A stretch of DNA of 64,000 nt. Source: Malurus cyaneus samueli (Eukaryota; Chordata; Aves; Passeriformes; Maluridae). The notes beneath the pieces were generated by a model. It was not told where the DNA came from and ran no database searches. It saw nothing but the letters and a program-made list of their open reading frames with translations. The first letter of the stretch is position 1; every line of letters begins with the position of its first letter. The translations under genes were made by a program, and so were the position numbers. Of this stretch, positions 36,376-48,710 are shown piece by piece. The stretch spans positions 37,687,757 to 37,751,756 of the forward strand of contig CM019217.1 of the NCBI GenBank assembly GCA_009741485.1, given 5' to 3'.

Positions 36376-39300
36376 ATTTAATTTATTTCCCTATCTCATG
36401 CATGTGAATAATCTGTAATTTAAATCAATAAACATTTATTAAGCAGACTGCCTATTGAGTCACAGACGCTCTTGCTGCAGTTCATTACGCCAGCTCGTGT
36501 TCCAGAGTGCCCAACGAGGGCTGGAAGGATAATCTACTACAAAGTGATAAATGTCTAATGCCTCCAGCTCTTCAAGGAGGAAAGGGAAAAAAAGAAGGTA
36601 TTACAGCACTTGAAACTTAAGTTTAGCAGTATTAGTGAGCAGTGGGACTGGAAATCCAAGCTGGGGTCCTGTCATATTTGATATAAGTTGAAAAATCTAG
36701 AACAATCAATAGAGCACTGCAAGACCAACACTATTTCACAAGAAGAATCTACAAAATGCCGGAAAATTGAGATGTTGCCCTGAAACTATAAATGAACTCC
36801 AATACTGGTAGTCAGTGACAGGACTTACAACAAAGAAATATCATATGCAAACTTCAGATGTATCAGAATAGTTCATCATATACACATATCACATTAAAGG
36901 TTAACATGAAGCCTAATGATTTCTTTAAAGATGACTGCTTTTACAGATATAAAGGAAATTAATATTATACTCACACTAAATATGGTATTTAAATTTCCTC
37001 TAATGAATAAAAGCAGATAGGAGAGCAATAGAAACAAGCCCAGCAGGCTTTAGATGTAAAAAATGTAATTATGCCCATTATTTAACTAGTAGCTGACAAT
37101 CACACTGATTGAGAATATCAGAAAAACTATCTTTCACTGCATAGCAATAGGAGTTTCTGTGAAAGCACCTAGGAGAGTTCAAAATAAACTGCATTTAAAT
37201 AAAAAATAAAAGACATTTCCTTTGGGGCAGCAGTCATCCCTTGAGACCACAACACTCACATTTGGTTCATTGCTCTTTGACAGAAAGTGCATGTAGTGGA
37301 TGTTCCAGGTCATATATCCTTTCAGAAAAAAAGATGAACAATCTTTGCCTATAATGTTGCATTTAATCTTTAGGAAATAAGGAACTTTCCAGAGTTCTTG
37401 GTATTTTTGTACAGCTGGTAGTCTAGGTAAATATCTTACAGAGGTTAGAAAGATATTTGTCTGCAAATTATTTGGCTTTATATTTGTTAGACTCAAAATC
37501 TGACCAATTGAACTGTTGGAAGAGAAAGGAGTGCCCACCACAGAGGTCAACACTTAACTTTCCTAGCAGTACTGGTTCTCTTCCTCTGAACATTAAACTC
37601 ACATTAAACTTTGTAGGCAAGGCTCAGAACTCACTAACTGAGGTCCTGCAGTGAGAATTTCACAAGGAGAAATGGCAGAAGTTAAGAGAAGTTAAGAGAG
37701 AGGAAGAAGAGAAGGAGAAGTTAGCTGTTGTTAAAAAGGTGCAATACTACCGGCTCTGGCAAGACTGAAGGAGTTACCTCAACATTTACCCTAGCAGAAT
37801 AAAGGCATGGAGCCCCAGAAAAGAACCTAGCACTTCACAAGATCAGCAAAAAAGCACTCAAGTCCTTTCACTCCGGGTGAAATTCAGCAGATGGGGTGCA
37901 GAAAATGTGACACAAAGCAGGTTTTGCTACACAGTCACCCCTCAAGCTCAGATCAAATTCTCAGACCACTCCAAGTTCCCAGGCTAAGCACTGTTCTTCC
38001 CCTTGGATACAAAACATGGCTATTTTTTTCTCCATTGTTCCTTTCCTCTCCAAATGTGCTTAGTTTTGTATTTTTATTTTGTCTGTAGGGTTCTTCTAAG
38101 CTGAGAAGCAGTACCTAATAAAGCACTCTCAGAGCCCACTGTCAAGAGACATTTTGGTTAGTGGTGAGTTACAGATTTAAAAGAAAAAAAAACCCCAAAC
38201 ACAAATATAATATATTCTCACAGAGAAAATACTGACATCCTTTAATACTTAAATCTAAAATGCTGCATTTCAACAGTGTAATGTTTGTGACAAACACATA
38301 TCTTCCTTAATTTAGAGAGTACGCCATAATTATAAATAAAGTTATTAGCTGGTCCTTGAGGATACTCCATTAGTCTATTCTTTTTGCATATTTAAATTGC
38401 ATTCAACCATCCAGCTAAGTTATTGCACCCAAGTGCATCATAAAGTATAGTTTGTGCAGTTTCATCAATATATAACAAACACAAGAAATCATTCTTTGCA
38501 TGGATCCTAAACAGAGGAATATGATACTCTCCTGTCACTACACAAATGTTTCTTAACAGTTCCACAGCTGCAGCACTTCAGTGGGAGATGCTGTGAATTT
38601 AAAATCTAACATTTTTCTAGCTCCCAGAATTGAGGTAATCTGGAGAGGCAATGAGGGACCCAGAGTCTGTTTTGAAGGTTGCCAATTTGCCCATACAGAG
38701 AAACTACATTGCACACAACTTCTGTGCACAAGCTGCACTGTAAGAATTAGTATAAAGCTCAGTATAAAGAGACCACTTAGAGCAAATGACATAGATGAAT
38801 ATATTTCTTTTATATTTCTTCAACAATTCCCCTTTGTACACAAGTCCTGTTATTCCACAGGGCACATTTAAATCCTGACTCGTATTAAACAGCCATGAAA
38901 TTGAGTGCAGAAGTCTGAAAAGCTTATATCACCAAAAAAGACACTAATGTGATATGGACAAAGAACTGCGAGATTTCAGTATTTTTCAAGCTTTGGAGGT
39001 TTTGGGGGGTTGAATCCTCTCCTGCCCTACTCAAAACCAGTAACGCACAGTGAGAGTCTAGCAGTTTTTTAGCATAGTTTCTTTTATTGTCTAAATCTAG
39101 TTCATGCAGCATAAGGAATCATAATCCTAAGTGAAGACAGTAAATTAAAAAAGATTTTCTGCTAATTCCACATTTGCTTCAACTGTATGGATTGAACTAT
39201 GTCAGGTAGGCAAGTCTATATCAGGTCACAGAGTTTAGAAGCTGTCCATGTAGTGGGAAGAACGTAAATTGTAATTTACAAAATACTTCATTCAATGCAT

Positions 39301-39664
39301 AAGGAGACAGTAACAAGAAGTCTCACAGCAGCATAGCCTAGAGGAATCAAAACTTCTTGGAATATATGTAACTGGTTGATGCAAAGTAAATAACAAATAT
39401 CAAGGAAGTTCTTTCAAAGCTAAGTTGCTGTGGAAAGGAAAACTATCAAGTTCCCTTAGGTTCACCATGAATACCCTTTACAAGAGATTTATGCATTCTT
39501 CCCAAGGGCAGCCACAGAAAAGCAGGGACCCACCATGCTAAATGGTGCTCAGAGACCTTGCACTACTGTGCAAGACAGAAAAGCACACAGTAATGCAGAT
39601 TAACAGGTAGGGAGGGAGTGGAGAATAGGCTGGGGAAAGGAGTGTCAGACAGGGTCTATTATTT
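36376..39664. other. Unique DNA, no gene recognised
   Basis: A purine-rich patch (GTTAAGAGAAGTTAAGAGAG type) lies at about 37680-37725. Frames up to 124 codons (37179-37553, minus) have no recognisable domain. No transposon was recognised. Confidence 0.55.
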
Positions 39665-40220
39665 TTGAAGACTTTCAGTATGAAAGCCAGCAACTAAGTA
39701 CGACAAGACTACTTGTCCACTCCCCGTTGCATCCCAGTGAGATGGGGAGGAGAATCAGAAAAAAAAAGTATAACTTGTGGGTTGACATAAGAATAGTTTA
39801 ATAATTGAAAAAAATAAAATATAATACTAATAAAAAGAAGAGGAAGAGAGAGATAAAAGCTAAGAAGAACAAGTGATGTACAATGCAATTGCTCACCACC
39901 TGCTGACAGATGTCCACCCCACCCCCAAGTCACCATTTCAGGTGACACCCCCATTTTACAGTGGGCATGACATTTTATGACACAGGATATTCCTCTGGCC
40001 TTTTTGGGTCAGCTATCCCAGCCATGCTCCCTTCCAGCCTCTTGCTCACCTCCTCACTGGCAGAGCACAAGACACTAAAAAGTCGTAGACTCAGGGCAAG
40101 CGTTACTAAGCATCAACCAAAGCATCAGTGTGTTTTTGACATTATTCTCATACTGAATCCAAAACAAAGTGCTGTAACAACTTCTGAAAAGAAAATGAGG
40201 CCTATCCCAGCTTAAAGACA
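39665..40220 (-). mobile_element. Degenerate solo LTR, same family as the one at 63.7 kb
   Basis: Seen: AGCCAGCAACTAAGTAC near 39687, GGGTTGACATAAGAATAG near 39778, GGTCAGCTATCCCAGCCATG at about 40006, and CTATCCCAGCTTAAAGACA at the right end. They occur in the order of a widespread avian LTR that, on its own strand, begins TGTGCTGGTTTTGGC and ends TTAAACCATGACA. It also matches the right-edge LTR (GGGTTGAGATAAAGACAG there). Minus-strand ATTAAA at 39802-39797 sits where that family has its poly(A) signal, so transcription would be leftward. No internal retroviral sequence adjoins it. Ends are eroded and no target duplication was found, so boundaries are approximate (within about 30 bp). Older than the LTR at 27.9 kb. 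Confidence 0.8.
39797..39802 (-). promoter_or_regulatory. LTR poly(A) signal ATTAAA
   Basis: Plus-strand TTTAAT reads ATTAAA on the minus strand, about 20 bases before the conserved CAACCCACAAG segment where R ends in this LTR family. In the related LTR at the right edge the matching hexamer is changed (AGTTAAAG on the plus strand). Confidence 0.45.
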
Positions 40221-40274
40221 GAGGTTACCGGGACTTTGTCAATTAGTACATGGAGAGAACCATGTTCATTGTTG

Positions 40275-40302
40275 AGTACTTAGCTTGGTATAGCTAAGTA
40301 CT
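40275..40302. repeat. Perfect 11-bp inverted repeat with 6-base loop
   Basis: AGTACTTAGCT at 40275-40285 and AGCTAAGTACT at 40292-40302 are exact reverse complements around TGGTAT. It lies just outside the LTR. No flanking duplication marks it as a transposon. Confidence 0.8.
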
Positions 40303-40835
40303 AAGAGAAGTTATAAATAAAATGTGCCACGAAGGTAGCTGTTTTATTCACAGAATTCGCATCTGTGAACTCTTTCATGCAACTGTATACGGGGGCTGAG
40401 CATTTAAAGACCAATGAAACCTAAGCTCCCATAAAATGCTTTATATCAATGCATCTTCAGAACCAACAGTGAGAGAGTTCTAAATCAGGAGCTAGTGGAA
40501 AAAAATCTTGAAGCTATGAACACAACATGTCTCTATTTAATTCATCCTATATTCAGGGAAAGATTCTATAAATAAAGTGGCATCAAGGAAATACATCCAA
40601 TTTCTCCCTATAATTGAAACACGCTTGGGTGTTGTTCTTCTCAGGTCAACAAATGATAACACTTATACTGCCTATAACACTTTCTATTTCATGTTACAAC
40701 CTCTGAGAAGCAAATCCCATCATGGTGAATGCTGACAACATCGGAATACTGCAACTAAAGAGGTCTGAGCTCAAGGAGAAATTATTGCAAGTTTGTTCTA
40801 TCTGGCTTTAGCATGGTACACCATTACAATAGAAT
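40303..40835. other. Unique DNA, nothing recognised
   Basis: Unique AT-rich sequence between the LTR and the next CR1 copy. I see no repeat, exon or conserved motif in it. Confidence 0.55.
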
Positions 40836-41010
40836 ATTGTACACCCAGAGTAGCTGTGGATGCCCCAGCCCTGGAATTATTCAAGCCCAGATTAAACAGA
40901 GCTTTGAGCAACCTGTGAAAGGTGTCCCTGCCCATAGCAAGGGGACTGGAACTAGAAGATCTGTAAAGTCCCTTCCAACCCAAACCATTCTATGGTTCTG
41001 TAATTCTATC
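40836..41010 (+). mobile_element. CR1 LINE 3' end
   Basis: Plus strand reads AGCTGTGGATGCCCCAGCCC, then TTTGAGCAACCTGTGAAAGG, then TGTCCCTGCCCATAGCAAGG, then CCATTCTATGGTTCTG, matching the last about 170 bp of avian CR1 in sense. A short gap after CAACCTG (loss of the usual GTCTAGTGG part) is seen. The copy is 5'-truncated and lacks all of ORF2. Frames across it (104 codons plus, 61 codons minus) are incidental. Confidence 0.93.
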
Positions 41011-42761
41011 TATCCCTACAAATTCAGTAACACATCTGTAAAATGGACAGCACAAATACAGCCAAGAGATCTTGGAAAGAGGAATCATGATCCAGAGGAT
41101 AACACTTCATTACATCTCATAAAGTAAAAAAAACATTCAATACCAAATAACAAATCCTTCTGAAAAAGAATGAAAAAAATAGAAAATAGTAAGCAGAGTC
41201 ATACAGTACTGGAAGATAAATATACCAAAGGCAAATCTGAACTGAGCAGAAGTTAATGTTGAACTCCAGAGGTTAAAAAAAAAAAAAAAAAAAAAAAAAC
41301 AAGTCTTCTGAGTGCAGGGCTTCCTCTCTCATGGTAAAATATTTAGATAGGATTACAGTTTTTCAGGTGATCTTGGTTACCACAAGGCTATGCAGACCTG
41401 TCACTTGAAGGAAAATGTTATTACTACGGGATCATTTGCTGTGCTGATCACCCAGCAACCTCTTCTTCCATTTCTGAATCTGGAATACAGAGAAAGCTCC
41501 AAATTGAGTGAAGGCCATAAAGTTATCTGATATTCTCAGAAATTCAGCCCCAACAGTGCTGAAAACTTATTTAATATCCATTTGAATCATTATAGGCTCT
41601 GCTAATTCCCTCTTTTGCTTTCACATGTTGTGACCCTTTAAGAGACCAAGCTTCAATGTCATCTGAAAGAATGAAGAATATTATCAGGAATAGTCATTTA
41701 GAGCTACTTATATGAGGACCAAGAACTAATTTTAAAGTTCAACTTTCCTCTGGTTGTGGTCTTACACCAATCTGTAACACAGCACCACATTTCATTGATA
41801 TATGGGGAGTGACTGTTTTTTGACAGCTTCATAAAATAGTAACAAGTACCATTTCATTGATAATATATTTTAAAAACAAAGATGTAAATCATTAAAAAAT
41901 AAACACTTGGAAGCTGAAAATGTTTATGTTTGATTCATTACCTAACCATATCTAGCAGAATGAACTTCTTCTCTAATGACTGCTGTGTTCTCAATTCTTG
42001 TCTAAACACTTTTCAGAAGAAAATCTGTATTTGAGCTGACGATTTCTGTGTCAGGTTTCATTCAGCTGCAAATTACCTAGCTGAATTACATAAACCACTG
42101 AAACAGACTTTAAGCAAACTTCCGTCCTTAACTCTGGCAGTGCTGCTAAGTCTGTAGTTGCTGCTACACCAGCACTTCATTTACAATCCCCCAATGCCCT
42201 GCATCTATTGTTATCAACAAATTATGGAATACCAGCCCAGTTGGTTGTTGTCAAATATACATTCTGCCTGGTGTTCAGACTAACAGCCTGCAAACAACTG
42301 ACTGGAACTATGTCCTTACACTACAATAGGAATAAGGGGAAAATAAACACAAATAGGAAAATCTAAAGTGAAAGGATGCGTAGATTATCCTTTTGATGTA
42401 ACAAAGTATATTTGAATCCAGACCAGAGAATCTGGAAGGTGAGCAATGCTTAACCTACCTTTTTATAGCAAGAGATATGGGACACAATGTTGTGGAGTTA
42501 TAGCTTCATAAAACAGGAAAATCAACTTTGTGAAATTGTGATTAATTTACGGATTTCAGTGACACAATCACAGGAACAAAAGTACCTGGATATCAGGAGT
42601 AGGGATTTATGAGGAGAATTGTATGATATATATCTGTCCTAGTTAATATAATGTTACTGGTCTATATGAGAAATTATCAAATTGCAGGTAAACATCCAGC
42701 TAAGAATATGGACAAACTAACAGTACAGTATATGCAGAATTATAAAAGAGACTTTAGTTCA
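41011..42761. other. Unique DNA between two CR1 copies
   Basis: Contains the A25 tract at 41275-41299; otherwise nothing recognised. The A-tract is not preceded by AATAAA at a suitable distance and no processed-gene sequence was recognised upstream. Confidence 0.55.
41275..41299. repeat. A25 homopolymer
   Basis: Uninterrupted run of 25 A on the plus strand. It could be a retroposition tail, but upstream sequence gives no recognisable transcript and no flanking duplication was found. Confidence 0.9.
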
Positions 42762-43338
42762 GGCTATATCAAAAGAGCAAGGTCAAGCAGATCCAGAGAG
42801 ATGATTCTCCCCCTCTACTTTGCCCTTTGGAGACTCCACCTGGAGTGCTGCATCCAGACCTGGAGTTCTCAGGTAAGAAAGACATGGACCTCTAAAAATC
42901 AGTCCAGCAGAGGGCCAAGAAGATGGACAGAGAGCTGGAAGAAGAAGAATAAGGCTGAGAGAGCTGTGGTTGCTCAGCATGAAGAAAAGAATCCAGGGAG
43001 ACCCTTAAGCAACCTTACAGTACCTGAAAGGGGCTTATCAAACAGAGGGAGAGATACTTTTTACACAAGCAAATAGTGATAGGACAAGGACAACTGGTTT
43101 TAAGGATTAAGGAGAGGATTTAGATTAGATGTTGGGGAGAAATTCTTTACTCAGAGGTTAGTGAGGCACAGGAATGTGTTGCCCAGAGAAGCTGCAGATG
43201 CCCTACCCCTGGAAGCATTCCAGGCCAGGTTAGATAGGGCTCTGAGCAATCTTGTGGACAGCATCCTTGCCTATGGCAGGGGACTTGGAACTAGGTGACC
43301 CTTAAGTCCCTCTCAACCAAAACCCTTCTATGATTCTA
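42762..43338 (+). mobile_element. CR1 LINE 3' fragment, about 0.58 kb
   Basis: Plus-strand sequence follows avian CR1 from the end of ORF2 to the tail: GATTCTCCCCCTCTACTTTG, then CACCTGGAGTGCTGCATCCA, then GGCTGAGAGAGCTGTGGTTG, then GTGATAGGACAAGGACAAC, then GTTGCCCAGAGAAGCTGCAG, then CTTCTATGATTCTA. The RT C-terminal part corresponds to the [12 protein letters not shown] motif, broken here by frameshifts. It is 5'-truncated at about 42762. It has the same orientation and tail type as the copy 1.8 kb upstream, but is longer and overlaps it in content, so the two are separate insertions. The 141-codon frame at 42651-43076 is not the CR1 protein frame. Confidence 0.95.
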
Positions 43339-44453
43339 AATACTTAAGCTACTAAAACCAGAAATTGGATGAACATGCAACATGAAGAGGGGAAATACCC
43401 ACTGCTGTTGCTCTGCATTGTAGCATTTGCTACAAAGACAGGATGCCAGACTAGATGAACATCTGACCTGACCCGAAACCACCATTCTTTCATTGTTATT
43501 AGTAGGTACAGGCATTACAGACAGTGACACTGATTAATTTCTAAAGACATACCAAGAATTAACCAACATGCACAGGACATAGGGACAAAACCTCTAAACT
43601 GCTGTAATTTTCTTTTTGTCAAAATCGCCATGTTGATTTATATCTTGTCTTAAAGATCTGTTTGATGAAGTCTATTTTACCATGCTAATACGACAGCATT
43701 TTATAAATAATCAACAGGGTGGAATACCAAGCCATTAAAATAAATAGAAGTGTAACCTTTAATTTTAGGTGGAAAAATATTTGCAATGATTAATGAAGTC
43801 TGAAGATAAATGTTTAATTTTAAAAAAAAAAATTTTTAGTATCCTCCCATATTTATTTATAGGCATGTCTTCAGAGCCCATTTAGTAAGTTTTTTTAGTG
43901 GCACAATATTTTTTTTTCCAGTACTGCTTCTTGCTCATGAATTAATGCTACCATTTCTGGTAATGACACTTTCTCTGAAAATCATATTTCTTAAAAGCGA
44001 GAAAGTTACTTAAAAATAAAGAACTTACTCAAGACTCTATAAAAATTTTGAGAACTTAATTTTCATTAGAGTGTTTAGAGTTCTCTTAACTACACAAGAG
44101 CAATATAGATTTTTTTGAAGTCTTTTCTAAAGTGATTTTCAGAACATAAAATGGCATATGATAACAAAGAGCATGCTACAGGAAACATGTTTTGGTTTTC
44201 TGTTTGTAGAGAACAAAGCACAATAGGATCCTAGAAAACAGAAGAGCTTCTACGACAGGGTAGAATATCTACAGAGAGCAATCAGATTGAGTTTTTATTT
44301 AACTGTATTTTTTCTTGATTTGAAGCTGTTTCTCTGGTGTTGCCTTGTTTGCAGCTGGAGGAGTAACCACTGAAGAAGATAGAAAATGCCAGTTTATTCC
44401 TTGGGAAGAATGATTTGTCAGGATCTGCTACCACTAATTGGCATGTGAAAGTC

Positions 44454-44473
44454 GGCCTCATACAAATGAGGCC
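44454..44473. repeat. Perfect 8-bp inverted repeat, 4-base loop
   Basis: GGCCTCAT (44454-44461), ACAA, ATGAGGCC (44466-44473). Stable GC-containing stem in otherwise AT-rich DNA, no function assigned. Confidence 0.8.
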
Positions 44474-45664
44474 ATTTCTTGAAAAAAGTAGTATGCAGAA
44501 TGCTAGAGATAAGAGACTGTGGATGCTCTAAATACTGGTGTGATGTCTGATTGTCCCAGCCACATGGGTCAGCTTCCTCAGGTTTACAGGTGTACAATTT
44601 AGGATTTAATAAATATGGCTAAAAAGGATCAAAAGCTCCTTATCTATTACCCTCAGAAAAAAATAACTGCCCAAATAATTCTCATGTAGAATTCTGCAAG
44701 GTGGCAGAATTTTTCCCAACCACAAGGGCACAAAAGATGAAAAGATGATTAGTTTCTAAGGCATCCAGTAACTTTTGAAATGTACTGTGTCCCAGCTTGG
44801 TAGCTATTTAAAGAATTTCACAACTACTGTCACACTTCCAATAGCAAGGAGAGGATATGACAAGAGAGGAGTCTCTCATTGCTACATGCATTCTGTAAAA
44901 AAATCATACAGAACATCAGACCTGACCTTAGGGCACTGAGAAAGAGCTATTACCTCCCTGAAAAAGCTGATGTCATTTTGACAGGGCCTGGGTCCCCTCC
45001 AGTACTGGCTAGCAGTGATACTTGGAAAATTCTTAGCCCTACAAAGGATAAAATGGTGTCACAGGTGAAATGGCACTGCCCAGTTGTGGAGGCTACACGG
45101 AGATCTTCCTGAAATAGTTTTGTACATTCTGGGCTCTATATTTCATTTTGAAATCACAGTTATCAGCATACCTGACACTGAAACCTGCAGCTCCCTAGTG
45201 GAGCTTGACTGACGTGTATAACTCAGTAGCAACTAGGTGACTTGTATTGTCACATAATTCCAGTTTTATCTTATAAGGAGACTCTTGAAGGAGAGGTAAT
45301 AAAAATAGAGAGGAGACGAAAAGAAATGCAGAAAGTAATGGAAAATAAAGAGAGAGAATTTTCCCCATAGTAGTACAGTACTTAGAGCAGTAGTTCACCT
45401 GAAGGAAAGTAGCTAGCTGATTGTCAGTGAACAATTTGCTTTCATCGATCTCTTGGTTAAATATTGAAGACATTTGCCTGCGGGGTACAAGGAATGAGAA
45501 AAAATTCCTTAATCATCCTACTTTTTGTGCCTGTGTTTGTAAATCAACATGTTTTGCAAGTGGAAAACTGTAAAGGTTTTACAGAATGCTCTACTACTGC
45601 CAGCTTTGCCTTCCATTTGCCCACATCATGAACCTCCCACAATGATAACCTTCTTTTCGGGTCT

Positions 45665-45790
45665 AGTCTTTCTTTTTCTAAAATATTAATATATTTTTAA
45701 TTTAATGTGATTTTTGCTTTTTAAAAAATAATATATTATTTTTAATAAAACAATATTAAAAACCCCACAAAAATTTAAAATTATTAAATG
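45665..45790. repeat. Extremely AT-rich block with perfect 20-bp palindrome
   Basis: Nearly all A/T, including the exact palindrome AAAAATAATATATTATTTTT at 45724-45743. Such blocks can unwind easily and are often called matrix-attachment-like; here this is only composition, with no functional evidence. Confidence 0.6.
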
Positions 45791-47718
45791 CATGTATCAA
45801 AGTTGAACATGTACCTTATTTTAACCTGGCAATAGTGTCACAGCCATCTCAAACTCAGCTGAAGTTTTCCAACTGATTCCTGTAAAATACTAAGATTATG
45901 GCTTGAAAAGTATTCTATGTAGTTGTGTGGTCATATAATGTGCACTTGTTTGAATGCCAAACAGCTTCTTAATCTTCAGCGATCCACCTTACTAGCCTTT
46001 TTCTAAGAAAAAAATCTTTCTTCAAAAGATATAATTAAAAATAGGTTAATCTTGTTATATTTTTCACTATGACTAACTCATAAAACTTCTTTCTCTCCTC
46101 ACTGAATTATGTGGGTCAGTTAAGCACATACAAACCAAAGGCTTGCAGTAGAAGCCCATTTAGCCCAATACACTATTCAACAGTGATCAAAAGTGAATAC
46201 TTGAGCAGTAGCACAACCAGATAAGTTTATCTGCAAAGCAACCTTACAGTTTCTGATAATTTTAGCTCAGAGACTTACTGAGACAGAGACAGATAATTTT
46301 CATTTAAAGGTTAACTGGGATCAGTTTAACTCGATGTGGCTCTTTGCCTATTGCTTTTTTATAAACTAATCCCCTGCTCAGCCCACTCTTCTTATTTGGA
46401 ATCCACCTTCTGCTGTCTTCATGTGATATTCCTTATTTATGAGAATCTCCATTTTTGTGAACTGGCCTTCATTATTTCCCAGGTAGTCTACATGAATATG
46501 CTACTGGCTTTTCTTAATTATTCCTCACATTCAAAGGATTATTACATTCATAGCAGCACTTTAAGATCTTTTTAAGGTCTACTGCTCTAAAGCAACTTTA
46601 TATTGTTGACATGAGATTTCATGTTCCTTGCTCTGCCACTAGCACCAGTTTTCAATGTCTGCCATTTATACACTTAAAATAGTGGAGGGGATATTTCTAA
46701 AAGCCAACACTGCAAACAATCTAGAATTTAAAAGCCAAGGTGGATTCCTGTCTTCTCAGCCATCACACTGGTTTTCCTGCCCAATCTATGCTTTCAGTCA
46801 AATCTGGGCAATCCATGCCTACCTTAAAGAAGGCAAAATAAGTAATATTTTTAAAGTTTTACTGACAGTAAAAACTGTGAAAATAATTTGTAGCTCTAAT
46901 TGAGGATGGTGACCTCACAGACATTTAATCCATTTGTGCCTGATTTCCATAGAAGATCTTGTGATTGAGAGGAAGATTCCCCTGGACAAAACTCAAATAG
47001 GGGCTTAATTTTGATCTGTGGGCTCCATGCTTATGTTTTATTTAGTTATTATTTAGTTATTAAAAAGACATTTACCCCTGAAAAGTGTGTTGTCTTGCAA
47101 ACTGAAGTTCCTTGGCTTCCACACTTCCTTCAGGATAATAACCCTTCAGGTTATGGTCATAACTAGGGGATTAAAATCACTGCACTCATAAAGTGTAAAA
47201 TACACCAAGATTGTGTCCTATACTGGTTTACATTTCCCAGTAAGTAATTTGGATCTTTTCAGGCAAACAATTGAGCAGGGAATATTCCCTAAATGAATAA
47301 GGATCAGGATCATTTTTTCTTCTGTTAGATATAAGACTTTCTATCAGTCTAGTGACATGCTCATAAAATAAAGCCTCAGCAATGTATTACTTCATGTAAG
47401 ACCACACCAGATAAATTAAGGTAGTTGTGCATGTCAATAGAACAAAAACTTTATTTACACTTTAAATTAAAATTAATAAACTATTTGCCAAAAGTCTCTA
47501 ATATGCTAGAAATTTTTAGAGCAAAAATTAATACATTTTAACTCCCTTTCTCTTCAGTATATCTCCATTCTTCCTACACACTTCATTATTGTCAGGCCAC
47601 AGCTGAGAGGCCTGGGAGTTTCTTCAGGGAAAATGGGCAACTCTGGTTAAATTATGCAAAAATTTGTGTACAAAAAGTTAATTAGGAGCACTTTCTAACA
47701 CAATGAAAACCTTCATAG

Positions 47719-47742
47719 TACCCAAATTTCATAATTTGGGTA
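47719..47742. repeat. Perfect 10-bp inverted repeat, 4-base loop
   Basis: TACCCAAATT (47719-47728), TCAT, AATTTGGGTA (47733-47742). No adjacent transposon signature. Confidence 0.8.
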
Positions 47743-48710
47743 TTTTAGATTTTAGATTCAGAAAAACAAATTGTTTCATCAAAGGACACCTGAAGTACAA
47801 AATCTCATCACAGTTTATTGTCTCTATGCGTGAACTGCAGGTAAATAGAAGGGATCTGTGCTTAGGGAGCAGAGGGTTATGTATGACAGGCACTAGAGAA
47901 AGTATTTAATAATGCAGGCAATATCATCTTCATAGAGAAAGTGCTCTGGAATGATACCTTTTCAGACAAAATTAATGACTTAGTTCAAGCATACTCAGTC
48001 TGACGATTAATCAGTGAAGTCCTGTGAAAGACTGTCAAAGGAAATGGTGGATGTGAAACGCTTCAGGGATTTACCATGCACTTAATTTTTGGAAAGCCGC
48101 AGGTTGGTATACTGGTCACATGCCTTAGGCTTGAAGTCAGAAGTTCATATGGTTCTGAATGCATTTTACTACTATCATCAACAAAAAGTAGAGCATATGC
48201 AATAATAGAGCTGGTTTCCCATTTGCTACAAAGGCATAATAGCTGATGTATGATAATGCAACTGTAATTTTAATTTAACAGGGCTGTTTTAGTATGACTT
48301 TATGCTACAGTTATTCACATACAGCCCATATGAGGAATTATTTTTTATTATCATCTCATTATCATGCAAAAACCGTGAGAAATACTAACACCAAAATTAT
48401 AAACAATGGTAAAACAGCTAATCATGTAGGTACTTGGGAACTGTGTTAAAGAGTTCATTGACATGGGATTCAGTGAGAGCAAGATATCAATACCTGAAAG
48501 TACCAATTCCCATTTAACTTTTACATCTGTTTTTCATGCGTGGCCTGAGTTAATTGAAAATTGCCTCCCTAAATAAAAAAACACCATTGACTCCACTGGA
48601 GTCTGAATCATACCCTTACTTATTTGCCTACATTTAAATATACAACATTTTCTTCATAGTCTGTCAGACTAATGAAATTACGGTAATTGAAAACTTAATT
48701 TGTTTTTCAG

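Noticed and set aside
36023..36376. 117-codon plus-strand frame
   Set aside because: Antisense to a CR1 fragment; incidental.
37179..37553. 124-codon minus-strand frame
   Set aside because: No recognisable domain and no acceptor-donor pair that fits the frame.
42651..43076. 141-codon plus-strand frame
   Set aside because: Mostly over the CR1 copy and not in the CR1 protein frame.
45174..45287. Minus-strand exon-like segment with pyrimidine-rich acceptor and CAG|GTATGC donor
   Set aside because: All frames contain a stop and the donor is weak; kept out of the exon candidates.
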